A stretch of 64,000 nucleotides of DNA from SHVO01 sp050250575 (GCA_050250575.1 JBFWOJ010000008.1:1-64000); one strand, 5' to 3'; counted from the first letter of the stretch, positions 35,535 through 43,030 are shown. Notes: generated from the letters alone by a model not told the origin. Made by a program: numbers and translations.

Positions 35535-35869
35535 TTTAACCAGACTCCTTAATCGTAGCGGCCCTGTGCCGCGTACATCCTGAAGGAGAGCAAGAAGCGT
35601 GCCAGTGGCGATCGCGTTGTTATCGCAGGATAACCGGAGGCGCGTTGTAAAAAAGCGCCGAGAGAAAGCGATGGTTGCTCACCGCTGAATGTGAGATGCG
35701 CGAGCCTCGCGCAAAAACGGACGAAAGAGTCGAAGGCAGCTCGGACGAAGCGTGTGTTCGGCATTGTAGCACACGCTTGCACGGGGCCGGGCGAGGGCGC
35801 TCCTGCGTCCAGTTCTCCGCTGAGCCGCAAACGCGGCCGCTGATTAAGCGTGCGCGAGGAACAAATGCA
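35535..35869. other. Intergenic stretch without a supported gene
   Basis: About 335 bp between the PEP-CTERM gene and the small lipoprotein gene. It holds the AAGGAG ribosome site of the former and a small inverted repeat (GTTATC GCAG GATAAC near 35622). A 93-residue minus-strand frame across it has no credible start or protein-like composition. I see no RNA gene. Confidence 0.5.
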
Positions 35870-36037
35870 CTATTTGAGCACTGGAGTTTCGCTTTCCATC
35901 ACGAGCACTCTGTCGGACAGCGCGGCATTGACCGCGACGAGGACGCGGGGCTGTCCCGCGGTTTGGACCGAACCCGCGGGCGCCGTCGCACAGCCCGCCA
36001 GAAGCAGGCTAACGAGGACCAAGCTGCGGAACGCCAT
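35870..36037 (-). CDS. Small lipoprotein (55 residues), unknown
   Basis: ATG 36037 to TAG 35870. The N-terminus MAFRSLVLVSLLLAGC is a textbook lipoprotein signal: basic residue, hydrophobic run and lipobox LLAG-C with Cys16. The mature part is about 40 residues ('ATAPAGSVQTAGQPRVLVAVNAALSDRVLVMESE...'). Its start overlaps the end of the upstream gene by 29 bases in another frame, so translation is probably coupled; no good SD is visible. The frame is short and would be missed by a 60-residue cut-off. Function unknown; together with the secreted upstream protein it may act in the envelope. Confidence 0.65.
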   Translation of the reverse strand: MAFRSLVLVSLLLAGCATAPAGSVQTAGQPRVLVAVNAALSDRVLVMESETPVLK

Positions 36038-36437
36038 CGACCAGCTTCAAGACGGAATCTTCCACGAGAGCCTCATTGACGTCTGCGATCGTTGCGTCAG
36101 ATCGCTTAACGCCTTTGGCGGGATAGCGCGTCGCCAGCACAGCGTTGATGGCGGCGCGTTTCGAGACGACATAGGCCTCTGGGCCGCCGGCTGCTTTCAC
36201 GGCCGCGTCCATCGTCGGGACTTCCGGCGAGACCAGGCACTGTCCGCACAGATACCATTCATCACCGCGTTTCTCGAAAATGCCGATCCCATGTCCGACC
36301 GGAGTCTGAACGGCGAAGACGGAGATCGTGACGTTGTGGATCGGGACGAAAAGCTCCGGCGCGCCTTTGGGCTGGAGATACTCCGCCGCGAGGGCCGGCA
36401 TCGTTAAGGTCACAAGGACAGCGGCGAGGGCGCGCAT
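36009..36437 (-). CDS. Secreted protein of unknown function
   Basis: 142 residues. Signal peptide 'MRALAAVLVTLTMPALAAE', then a small domain with two Cys in 'WYLCGQCLV' (CxxC) and 'GIGIFEKRGDEWYLCGQCLVSPEVPTMDAAVKAAGGPEAYVVSK'. The CxxC could be a redox or metal site, but there is no thioredoxin fold signature. It heads a two-gene unit with the small lipoprotein. Confidence 0.6.
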   Translation of the reverse strand: MRALAAVLVTLTMPALAAEYLQPKGAPELFVPIHNVTISVFAVQTPVGHGIGIFEKRGDEWYLCGQCLVSPEVPTMDAAVKAAGGPEAYVVSKRAAINAVLATRYPAKGVKRSDATIADVNEALVEDSVLKLVDGVPQLGPR

Positions 36438-36527
36438 CGAGGCCTCAGGGACAATGGAATCCGCTTCACACTGGCCGATCGGCCGTACACCGCCTAGTTA
36501 CGGCGTTTCCATCTTGGAATGGGGGCC

Positions 36528-37367
36528 TTAAATCTCGAGGCAACACCACACCGGCGTATGGTCGGACGCCTTCTCCTTGCCCCGCGGTTTCTTGTCGATG
36601 CCGCTCGCGGTGAGGACATCGGCGGCTTTGGGGGACAGCAACAGAAAATCGATCAGCAATCCGTGGTCCTTCTGCCATGCGCCCGCCTGATAATCCCAGA
36701 ATGAATATTGGTGAGGGAGCGTGTTGAACACCCGGAATGCATCGGTAAATCCCATGTGCAGCAGCGAGCGAAACCGCGCCCGGCTTTCCGGCTGCAACAG
36801 AGCGTCGTTGGCGAATGCCCGCGGGCTGTAGACATCGTCGTCGGTCGGGATGACGTTGTAGTCGCCTCCATAGACGCGAATTTCGTCATCGATCACCGTC
36901 TTGCCGAGATGGGTCTTCAGCCGGTCCATCCAGGCGAGCTTATAACTGAATTTTTCCGTGCCGATCGGATTGCCGTTGGGAAGGTAGATCGAAGCAACGC
37001 GCACTTTCCCGAATACGGTCCCTTCGACATACCGCGCCTGTTCGTCGCCGTCGCCCCCGGGGAGCCCGCGGCTTACATCCTCGATCTGCGATTTCGAGAG
37101 AATGGCGACGCCGTTGTAAGTCTTTTGTCCGTGGCTGGCGATATTGTAACCGGCCTCTTCGAGCTCAAGGCAGGGGAACGCGTTGTCCATGCATTTGATT
37201 TCCTGCATCAGGACGACGTCGGGCGCCTCTTCTTTCAACCAGCCGAGCACATTGGGTAGCCGCGCCTTCAAGGAATTCACATTCCAGGTCGCGATCTTTA
37301 TCGTACGTTTGGGTGGGGAAATGGCGTTCACAGGAGCCTTGGGCGTGACTATTGAAGGGGCGGCCAT
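36528..37367 (-). CDS. xth: Exodeoxyribonuclease III / AP endonuclease
   Basis: 279 residues from ATG 37367. All ExoIII motifs are visible: 'KIATWNVNSLKARL', 'VVLMQEIKCMD' (metal Glu), 'YNGVAILSK', 'RVYGGDYNVIPTDDDV' (Asp/Asn pair), 'GFTDAFR', 'SFWDYQAGAWQKDHGLLIDFLLLS' and 'KASDHTPVW' (catalytic Asp-His). The enzyme cleaves abasic sites and degrades 3' ends in base excision repair. The start is uncertain: family members usually begin at the KIATWN strand, so about 20 residues here are extra; GTG 37331 is a possible shorter start. The ATG overlaps the ATG of the divergent gene by two bases. Confidence 0.92.
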   Translation of the reverse strand: MAAPSIVTPKAPVNAISPPKRTIKIATWNVNSLKARLPNVLGWLKEEAPDVVLMQEIKCMDNAFPCLELEEAGYNIASHGQKTYNGVAILSKSQIEDVSRGLPGGDGDEQARYVEGTVFGKVRVASIYLPNGNPIGTEKFSYKLAWMDRLKTHLGKTVIDDEIRVYGGDYNVIPTDDDVYSPRAFANDALLQPESRARFRSLLHMGFTDAFRVFNTLPHQYSFWDYQAGAWQKDHGLLIDFLLLSPKAADVLTASGIDKKPRGKEKASDHTPVWCCLEI

Positions 37368-38070
37368 GCTGGCACGAGGCTCCCGGCGCAGCAAGCGCGC
37401 CGGCCGGATCGCGTTCGTCCTCGCCGCCGCAATTCTCAGCAGCCCGGCGACGGCACAGCAAAGCGCCTGCCCGCCCTCACGCTCGCCGATCAAGCTGAAT
37501 TTCAAGACCTTGGCGCCGACGCCGACTTATAGCCACCGGCTCAATCTCAACGGCATTGCGGCACGATCGCGGTCCCCCGGCGCGCGCACCGAGGCCTCTT
37601 CCAGGCCGGTGGGTCTCACAAGTGTGAGCACGATGTTCGAATTGAAAGGCGCGACATCGATTGTGAGACGTGGCCAAACCTGGTGTTCCTATCTTGCGTC
37701 CGTCGATGTGAATTTCGGTTGGGATAATATGCAGGTGTTCATTCCGAGCGAATATCACCAAGCCTCTTGCGAATATCGCGCGGTGATGGACCACGAGAAC
37801 CAACACGTCTCGATCATCCGCTCCGCTCTTAAGGAATTCTCCCCTATCGCCCGGGCGCGGGTCGAACAGGTCATGGCCAAGAGCCGCCCGATTCCGGGCG
37901 CGGGAGAGGGAAGCGTCGATCAGGCGCTGGCGCCGATCAAAGCAGAGCTCGAGGGATTGCTTCTCGAATTCAACGAAATGCACGGCGCGCGGAGCGCTAT
38001 CATTGACACGCCGTCGAATTATCGTGCGACAACGGCGCTGTGCAGGAACTGGGATGGGCAGGGGCGGTGA
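37366..38070 (+). CDS. Secreted protein with HExxH motif (DUF922-like putative protease)
   Basis: 234 residues from ATG 37366 (SD GAAGGGG). Basic N-terminus and hydrophobic signal 'AFVLAAAILSSPATAQ'. The mature protein has 'CSYLASVDVNFGWDNMQVFIPSEYHQASCEYRAVMDHENQHVSIIRSAL'; HENQH fits the HExxH zinc-protease motif, and the helix downstream has further acidic residues. This pattern resembles DUF922, predicted secreted zinc proteases. Catalysis is not established. Four Cys could make two disulfides. Confidence 0.65.
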   Translation: MLARGSRRSKRAGRIAFVLAAAILSSPATAQQSACPPSRSPIKLNFKTLAPTPTYSHRLNLNGIAARSRSPGARTEASSRPVGLTSVSTMFELKGATSIVRRGQTWCSYLASVDVNFGWDNMQVFIPSEYHQASCEYRAVMDHENQHVSIIRSALKEFSPIARARVEQVMAKSRPIPGAGEGSVDQALAPIKAELEGLLLEFNEMHGARSAIIDTPSNYRATTALCRNWDGQGR

Positions 38071-38152
38071 CGCCGTGCGGTCATCGCCCCGCCTCGCGCG
38101 GGCGAACCATTTGCCTCAACCGCAATATCGGAGGCGGGCCGAGAAGAAGAAG

Positions 38153-38500
38153 CTAGACTGAAAATGAAGTCCCGCAGCCGCAAGTCGACTGGGCGTTCGG
38201 ATTGGTGATGCGAAACGACTTGGCCATCAAGTCGTCTACGAAATCGATCTGCGCGCCCTTCAGGAGGTCCAAGGACGTTTCATCGACCACCAGCTTGGCG
38301 CCGTGGAACTCGAACACGCGGTCATCGGCGGTCCGGTCGGCGTCGAGGCTGAAGCCATAGGAAAAGCCGGAGCATCCCCCGCCCGAGATCGCGAGGCGTA
38401 GCATCAGATCCGGCCTGTTCTCCTCACGCACCAATTCCTGCACCCGGGCCGCGGCCGCGGGAGTCATGGTCAGGGGCGGAGATTCGCTAATCTGGTTCAA
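38153..38500 (-). CDS. erpA: Iron-sulfur cluster insertion protein ErpA (HesB/IscA family)
   Basis: 115 residues from TTG 38500, chosen because AGGA lies 8 nt upstream; ATG 38467 would cut into the conserved N-terminus. A-type carrier motifs: Cys43 in 'ISGGGCSGFSYGF' and Cys107/Cys109 in 'STCGCGTSF'. It delivers [Fe-S] clusters to apo-enzymes such as IspG/H and respiratory enzymes. In many alphaproteobacteria it lies next to xth on one side and dgt on the other; here xth is close but dgt is 2.7 kb away. Confidence 0.9.
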   Translation of the reverse strand: MNQISESPPLTMTPAAAARVQELVREENRPDLMLRLAISGGGCSGFSYGFSLDADRTADDRVFEFHGAKLVVDETSLDLLKGAQIDFVDDLMAKSFRITNPNAQSTCGCGTSFSV

Positions 38501-38616
38501 GGCAGGTCCTAAGTTCTCTCGGTGCGCGTGATTGGAATGTAAGCGCGCGTCGGCCTCCCTGCAAGGCACGCCAGGAGTGTCGGTGGGCTTTACGCCTCGC
38601 GCAGTGCGATTGTCAC

Positions 38617-38639
38617 AAAAGCCCGCAAACACAGGGCTT
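38617..38639 (-). terminator. Possible terminator ahead of erpA
   Basis: AAGCCC/GGGCTT stem (38634-38639 with 38619-38624 on the minus strand) followed by TTTTG. It would end transcripts coming from the 39 kb genes before erpA. Confidence 0.4.
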
Positions 38640-38852
38640 CCCTAAGTTGGCAAAGCTTTTGCAATGAAGTGAGGTGCCCGGGCCAGCGCACGTATCCAGG
38701 TCCCGGGTGCGGCAGCGAGCTTTTGGGATTGCTGGATGTTTAAGTCTACCGAACGTTTTTTTGAACTGTGTTACGGCCGCGGATGCCAAAACGGCGGAAG
38801 CGGTCGGCTGCTGCAGGTCTAATCCGTTTACTCGATATTCTCCGAAATGCGG

Positions 38853-38878
38853 ACGGCGGTCTCTCGCGAGACCGCCGT
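38853..38878. other. Long perfect hairpin after the 38.9 kb gene
   Basis: An 11-bp stem (38853-38863 with 38868-38878) capped by TCGC, 20 nt downstream of the stop at 38899. There is no clear T-run on either side, so it may protect the 3' end or terminate weakly. Nothing else is supported in the gap 38501-38898 apart from the possible terminator at 38617. Confidence 0.5.
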
Positions 38879-38898
38879 TTGCATGACTGAACTGATTT

Positions 38899-39138
38899 TC
38901 AGCGCCGCCGGCGCTCGAATACTTTATGAAAGCGCGCCATGTTCGCCGGCGTCTTTTCATCGGTCGTTTCGATCTCCGTGTCCGGCTGTACGGTGACATC
39001 GGCCCGTTTATCGTCCTTACCGCCGCGCTTCGGGGCGCACGCAATGGGATCGCTAGCCGGAAAGGTTTCCTCCAGCGCCTCGTCGAGGACATTGCTGGCC
39101 TTCGTGCGCTCGCAACGTTGGTCCTGGGAGGGTTTCAT
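38899..39138 (-). CDS. Small acidic protein with LDEALEETFPASDP motif
   Basis: 79 residues, highly charged, no signal. The segment 'VLDEALEETFPASDPIA' is a short motif shared by many small alphaproteobacterial proteins of unknown role; the rest is Lys/Asp/Glu/Thr-rich and likely disordered. Its ATG overlaps the TGA of the hemerythrin gene (ATGA 39135-39138), so the two are translationally coupled. Confidence 0.7.
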   Translation of the reverse strand: MKPSQDQRCERTKASNVLDEALEETFPASDPIACAPKRGGKDDKRADVTVQPDTEIETTDEKTPANMARFHKVFERRRR

Positions 39139-39761
39139 GGGAGTTCAGCCGACTTCCTTTCGGAAGCCGCGCTCCTTGCCGGTCTGGACTTCTTGCCTTC
39201 GGTGCTCAAGTCCTGTTCGAGCGACTGGCGCATCTCTCTCATTTGACCGAACATACCCTCGAACTGCTCTTCCGCTTTCTTCTTGAGCTTCGGAAACATC
39301 TCGTCTTCTTCTTCGTCCGCGTGGTGTTCGATGTACTCGCCGAGTACCTTCACCTTGGCGTCGTACATCGGGTCGCTGGTCTCCATGCGCTCGATGTCCG
39401 CGATCAACTGCTTTGCCGACGCGTGTTCGACCTCCGCTTCGTCGACCAGGTCGTCCTCGTCCTCGAGGACGTCACGGGCGGCCGGATAAAAGAGCTCCTC
39501 TTCGATCGTCGCATGGACCTTCAGCATCGTGCAGATTTCAGTGGCGAGCTGAAAACGCTTTTTATCCTCATCGTCTTTCATCTTCTCATAGCGTTTAAAA
39601 AGCTTCTTGACCTTGGCGTGGTCGTCTTCGAGCATTTCGGTGATTTGCCTGAGATCCGACGCGCGTCCTGAAGACGCCTTACGCGCCGCCGCCGTTCGGC
39701 GGGATGGTGCCTTCCGGCCGGCGGTCTTTCTGCGAGGTTTGGCTTTCGATTTCGTGGCCAT
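39135..39761 (-). CDS. Hemerythrin-type (HHE) protein with basic N-terminal tail
   Basis: 208 residues from ATG 39761. Residues 1-45 are a Lys/Arg/Ala-rich tail like histone H1 tails ('KSKAKPRRKTAGRKAPSRRTAAARKAS'-type). The four-helix bundle follows with the HHE iron ligands: 'LEDDHAKVKKLFKRYE', 'VHATIEEELFYPAARDV', 'VEHASAKQLI' and 'YIEHHADEEEDEMFPKL'. Such proteins bind a di-iron centre and sense or store O2, NO or iron. The basic tail suggests nucleic-acid association. A strong terminator separates it from the Gln-rich gene upstream. Confidence 0.85.
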   Translation of the reverse strand: MATKSKAKPRRKTAGRKAPSRRTAAARKASSGRASDLRQITEMLEDDHAKVKKLFKRYEKMKDDEDKKRFQLATEICTMLKVHATIEEELFYPAARDVLEDEDDLVDEAEVEHASAKQLIADIERMETSDPMYDAKVKVLGEYIEHHADEEEDEMFPKLKKKAEEQFEGMFGQMREMRQSLEQDLSTEGKKSRPARSAASERKSAELP

Positions 39762-39784
39762 GTCTTGATCCTGGGAAGAGAAAG

Positions 39785-39812
39785 AAAAAGGGGGTGTGCG
39801 CTGCACACCCCC
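39785..39812 (-). terminator. Intrinsic terminator of the Gln-rich gene
   Basis: A perfect 10-bp stem GGGGGTGTGC/GCACACCCCC with a 3-nt loop (39800-39802), followed on the minus strand by TTTTTCTTTC. It lies 15 nt after the stop of the gene at 39827. Confidence 0.9.
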
Positions 39813-39826
39813 TATCGATTTCTTAA

Positions 39827-40222
39827 TTAGCGGTTCTGGCCTGAGCCACGGGTGTCATCGTCGTCGTCCATCGAGCTGCCCTGCTGGCGGCGATTCTGGT
39901 CTTGCGAACCCTGACTCTGCTGCGAGTCGGACCGCTGCGACCCTTGCTGGCTCTGTTGGCCCTGTTGGGAGCCCGAACGCTGCGAACCCTGTTGGCCCTG
40001 CTGGCCTTGCTGGCTGTGCTGACCTTGCTGACGGTTCGAGCCGCTCATCTGGTTAGAATTGCTTTCCGAATCACCAGACATGTCGCGCGAGCCCTGCTGG
40101 CTCTGCTGACGCTGTTGTTCCTGTCCTTGATTCTGACCGGATTGGCTCTGTTGCTTCTGGCCTTGATTCTGCTGACCTTGATTCTGTTGACCTTGATTCT
40201 GGTTACCTTGGTTCTGCGCCAT
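39827..40222 (-). CDS. Gln/Ser/Gly-rich low-complexity protein
   Basis: 131 residues made almost only of Gln, Ser, Gly, Asn and Asp. Short repeats 'NQGQQ', 'QQGQQGSQRSGSQQG' and 'QQSQQGSQRSDSQQ' fill it, ending 'MDDDDDTRGSGQNR'. No hydrophobic core, no signal; predicted fully disordered. It is flanked by an exact EcfG-type promoter upstream (40286-40310) and a strong terminator downstream, good evidence that it is an expressed unit. It resembles the larger protein at 46227-47375. A role in desiccation or condensate formation is only a guess. Confidence 0.7.
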   Translation of the reverse strand: MAQNQGNQNQGQQNQGQQNQGQKQQSQSGQNQGQEQQRQQSQQGSRDMSGDSESNSNQMSGSNRQQGQHSQQGQQGQQGSQRSGSQQGQQSQQGSQRSDSQQSQGSQDQNRRQQGSSMDDDDDTRGSGQNR

Positions 40223-40285
40223 TTAAAATTCTCCCGATTTTTGAGTGCGATGAGACGGCGGTGAGGAGGGGGCCGTCATTGAGGC

Positions 40286-40310
40286 AACGTGTGGTGTTAG
40301 GCTTTGTTCC
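40286..40310 (-). promoter_or_regulatory. EcfG-type promoter (GGAAC-N16-CGTT) for the Gln-rich gene
   Basis: On the minus strand GGAAC (40310-40306), exactly 16 nt, CGTT (40289-40286). The predicted start near 40278 gives a leader of about 55 nt. It is divergent to the EcfG promoter at 40389. Confidence 0.75.
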
Positions 40311-40388
40311 GATTATGTCCGCACGCGCTACTCTTGCGTGCGTGCATTTGAAATGACCCTCGCACGCGCGCCTGTTAAGCGAGAAATC

Positions 40389-40414
40389 GGAACCAACCGT
40401 GGACGCGGCACGTT
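40389..40414 (+). promoter_or_regulatory. EcfG-type promoter (GGAAC-N17-CGTT) for the Cys-rich gene
   Basis: GGAAC (40389-40393), 17 nt, CGTT (40411-40414). The start near 40422 would lie about 20 nt before ATG 40442, leaving room for the GGAG site, and favours that start over ATG 40430. Confidence 0.7.
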
Positions 40415-40441
40415 TTTTGGGATGGAACCATGGAGCGAGCC

Positions 40442-40900
40442 ATGCATACGCAACATGTGATGAGTTTTCATCCCAAGGCGGAGAACGGTGCTCTTGCGAG
40501 TCTGATAAAATGTATTGACGAATGTCATGCATGCGTCCAGGCGTGTACCTCCTGCGCCGACGCCTGTCTTGCCGAACAGGACGTCGAGCGCTTGCGTCAA
40601 TGCATCCGCGTCGATCTCGACTGCGCCGACGTCTGTCGCACGACCGCCGCTCTGGCTTCTCGCCGTACCGGATCGAATGAAGATCTGTTGCGCGCGGCGC
40701 TCGAGTTCTGCGCTACCGCGTGCGAGATCTGCAATGAAGAATGCAAGCGTCATGCGGAGCACCATGAACATTGCCGTGTGTGCGCGGAAGCGTGCCGCAC
40801 GTGCGCCGACGCCTGCCGCGAGGCCATGGACAGTCTCGGCGGAGACGGTATCAGCGGCACCGGTGTCCAACAGGAATTGCCGTGGATTCGCCGGCATTGA
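40442..40900 (+). CDS. Cys-rich four-helix bundle copper-binding protein (DUF326/Csp-like)
   Basis: 152 residues with about 18 Cys in helical CxxxC spacing ('CIDECHACVQACTSCADAC', 'CRVCAEACRTCADACREAM') and several His. This is the DUF326 four-helix copper storage protein pattern, in which Cys thiolates line the bundle core and hold many Cu(I) ions. No signal peptide, so a cytosolic store is expected. ATG 40442 has GGAG six nt upstream; ATG 40430 is the alternative. It has an EcfG-type promoter and is followed after 11 bp by a small gene. Confidence 0.85.
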   Translation: MHTQHVMSFHPKAENGALASLIKCIDECHACVQACTSCADACLAEQDVERLRQCIRVDLDCADVCRTTAALASRRTGSNEDLLRAALEFCATACEICNEECKRHAEHHEHCRVCAEACRTCADACREAMDSLGGDGISGTGVQQELPWIRRH

Positions 40901-40911
40901 AGGAGAGTCTT

Positions 40912-41142
40912 ATGAGAGATGCAGAAAGCCTGGCCCATCTGGCATACGGCGAAATGGTGAAGCGGTTCCACCTCGGCACCGCCCATGTATTCAATTCATG
41001 GGATCAACTCAGTGAGGATGAACGCGCGCGCTGGATCGCGGTCTTCACTGAAGTTCACAAGACGCTGATGGAAGAAGAGGGAAAAAGAAACGAGGCCGGC
41101 GAGGGTGCTCACTGTCCGACCCCGCCGATGTCGGTCCATTGA
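40912..41142 (+). CDS. Small protein of unknown function
   Basis: 76 residues, helical ('MRDAESLAHLAYGEMVKRFHLGTAHVFNSWDQLSEDERARWIAVFTEVHKTLMEEE'), His- and Glu-containing, no signal. SD GGAG precedes ATG 40912. The 11-bp spacing to the copper-binding gene implies one operon under the EcfG promoter. I do not recognise the family. Confidence 0.65.
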   Translation: MRDAESLAHLAYGEMVKRFHLGTAHVFNSWDQLSEDERARWIAVFTEVHKTLMEEEGKRNEAGEGAHCPTPPMSVH

Positions 41143-41243
41143 AGCTCGGCGGCGACCTCTGACCTTGGTCTCCGGATTGGACGTTTCCGGATCGCGCACC
41201 GAGATGATTGCTCTTCACTGCCCGGCCCGTTACTTTTCCGGCC

Positions 41244-42449
41244 ATGGGGGCTGTTGCAAGACTTCAATCGTTTTTGGCGCCGGCGGCGTGTGATCCTGCG
41301 CGCACCCGCGGGCGTCTTCATGCCGAGGAGGAGTCGGAGACGCGCACCGCCTTTCAGCGCGACAGGGACCGGATCATCCATTGCGGCGCGTTTCGCCGTC
41401 TGAAGTACAAGACGCAGGTCTTCGTTTATAGCGAGGGCGAGAATTACCGTACGCGACTGACGCACAGCCTTGAAGTAGCTCAAATCGCGCGGTCGCTGTG
41501 CCGTTTCATGGGCCTTAACGAGGACCTGGGCGAGGCTCTTGCGCTGGCGCACGACCTCGGCCACACCTGCTTCGGCCATGCGGGCGAGGAGGCGCTGCAG
41601 GAGTGCATGACCTCGTTCAACGGCTTCGATCACAACGCGCAGTCGCTGCGCATCGTCACGAAGCTCGAACACCGCTATGCCGCCTTCGACGGGCTCAACC
41701 TAACCTGGGAAGCGCTGGAAGGCTTGGTCAAGCACAACGGTCCGGTCGTGGGACCGGCGGCGGACAAGAAGCGCGCCGGCGCGCCCGTACCCCTCGCGAT
41801 CACGGAGTACAATGCAGGGCACGACCTGGAACTTGCCACCTGGCCGGGGGCGGAGGCGCAGGTCGCGGCCTTCGCCGACGACATTGCCTATAACGCCCAC
41901 GACTTCGACGATGGTTTGCGCGCAGGTCTCTTTCCGCTCGATGAAGTGATCGCGCTTCCCCTCGTAGGACCGATCTTCAAGTCCGTGATGGACCGTCACG
42001 CCGGGATCGACCGAACCCGGTTGATCCACGAATCCTTGCGCCGGCTCATTGCGGCGATGGTCGACGACGTTATCCTCGAGACGCATCGGCGGTGCTCGGC
42101 GGCAAAGGTGGGTACCGCGGCCGAGATCCGGGCGCTAGGCAGGCCGCTGGTGGGTTTTTCCGACGAGGTCGGCGAGGCGGAAAAGGCGATACGGTCCTTC
42201 CTGTTCTCGCGCATGTACCGCCACACGCGAGTCAATCGCATGACCAGCAAGGCGCGCCGCGTGGTGAAGGACCTGTTCACATTGCTGCATGCCGAGCCGC
42301 AACTGCTGCCCGACGACTGGCGCGACGGCAGCGAGATGGCCGGAAGCGTGCGTACGGCCCGCCGGGTGGCCGATTACATCGCAGGCATGACCGACCGCTT
42401 TGCGCTCGACGAGCACTCGCGATTGTTCGATCCGGCGGTCAAGCCTTAG
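41244..42449 (+). CDS. dgt: Deoxyguanosinetriphosphate triphosphohydrolase-like protein
   Basis: 401 residues from ATG 41244. HD-domain motifs: 'RDRIIHCGAFRRLKYKTQVF', 'TRLTHSLEVAQIARSL' (first His near 73), 'LALAHDLGHTCFGHAGEEAL' (HD near 102), and 'FADDIAYNAHDFDDGL'. It hydrolyses dGTP (or other dNTPs) to the nucleoside and triphosphate. A longer frame from 41208 exists; the shorter start gives the usual length. The gene is normally beside erpA and argS, but is separated from both here. Its end overlaps mscL by 11 bp. Confidence 0.92.
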   Translation: MGAVARLQSFLAPAACDPARTRGRLHAEEESETRTAFQRDRDRIIHCGAFRRLKYKTQVFVYSEGENYRTRLTHSLEVAQIARSLCRFMGLNEDLGEALALAHDLGHTCFGHAGEEALQECMTSFNGFDHNAQSLRIVTKLEHRYAAFDGLNLTWEALEGLVKHNGPVVGPAADKKRAGAPVPLAITEYNAGHDLELATWPGAEAQVAAFADDIAYNAHDFDDGLRAGLFPLDEVIALPLVGPIFKSVMDRHAGIDRTRLIHESLRRLIAAMVDDVILETHRRCSAAKVGTAAEIRALGRPLVGFSDEVGEAEKAIRSFLFSRMYRHTRVNRMTSKARRVVKDLFTLLHAEPQLLPDDWRDGSEMAGSVRTARRVADYIAGMTDRFALDEHSRLFDPAVKP

Positions 42450-42888
42450 ACGCTTCCAAATCGACCGTACAGAACTTGCATTTGCTGGCCGCGACCGGAA
42501 TCGCCGATAGACATCGCGGACAGTTCTTCTCCGCCGGCGCCGTGGGCTCATGGTGAAACCGCTCGCGGATGCGATTGATCTGCCGCACCAGAATGAATAC
42601 CGCGAAGGCGATGATCGCGAATTCTATGATGGTGTTGATAAAGGAGCCGTAGGCGATGATCGGGGCGCCCGCTTCCTTGGCGGTGGCAAGGCTCGGATGA
42701 CCGCTGTTGGAGAGGTCGACGAAGAGATCGGAAAAGTCCACACGGCCCAGAAGCAGCCCGATCGGCGGCATGATCACGTCGTTGACCAACGAGGTCGTGA
42801 TCTTGCCGAAGGCCGCGCCGATGATGACGCCCACCGCGAGATCGATGACGTTGCCGCGCAGCGCAAAGGTTCGAAATTCTTTCAGCAT
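42439..42888 (-). CDS. mscL: Large-conductance mechanosensitive channel with C-terminal zinc ribbon
   Basis: 149 residues. 'MLKEFRTFALRGNVIDLAVGVIIGAAFGKITTSLVNDVIMPPIGLLLG' is the N-terminal helix and the pore-forming TM1; 'YGSFINTIIEFAIIAFAVFILVRQINRI' is TM2. The channel opens at high membrane tension and releases osmolytes on downshock. Unlike E. coli MscL, the tail has 'CPRCLSAIPVAASKCKFC', a four-Cys zinc ribbon. An EcfG-type promoter lies about 140 bp upstream with a hairpin-rich leader, suggesting general-stress control, but the leader may end in a terminator (see the RNA at 42920). Confidence 0.93.
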   Translation of the reverse strand: MLKEFRTFALRGNVIDLAVGVIIGAAFGKITTSLVNDVIMPPIGLLLGRVDFSDLFVDLSNSGHPSLATAKEAGAPIIAYGSFINTIIEFAIIAFAVFILVRQINRIRERFHHEPTAPAEKNCPRCLSAIPVAASKCKFCTVDLEASKA

Positions 42889-42919
42889 GGGGCTCCCCCG
42901 CTTATGGCTCACCTCGCCA

Positions 42920-43023
42920 TTATAAGAAATGTGAAGGCCCGCGGTGGGGGGAACCGCGGGCCTTGAAAGCTGTTCTGCGCCCTGGGGATATCGTGGGGGG
43001 AGGGGGCTTCGGGCGCTGGAACA
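42920..43023 (-). ncRNA. Candidate EcfG-dependent small RNA B (C-rich loops)
   Basis: Minus strand. The first hairpin begins 8 nt after the EcfG -10 element: GTTC and GCGCCC (43022-43011) pair with GGGCGC and GAAC (42982-42972), enclosing a 28-nt loop that contains CCCCCTCCCCCC. After about 7 nt comes a 12-bp perfect hairpin AAGGCCCGCGGT/ACCGCGGGCCTT (42964-42953 with 42945-42934) with loop TCCCCCC, followed by CACATTTCTTAT. The T-run is weak, so read-through into mscL is possible. It could be a stand-alone RNA or an mscL leader. It has the same design as RNA A. Confidence 0.55.
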
Positions 43024-43030
43024 CAGACAC

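Noticed and set aside
35549..35830. 93-residue minus-strand frame upstream of the PEP-CTERM gene
   Set aside because: No ribosome site and no protein-like pattern; treated as non-coding.
42934..42964. REP-type repeat
   Set aside because: No second copy was seen in the window; its place after an EcfG promoter favours an RNA hairpin.
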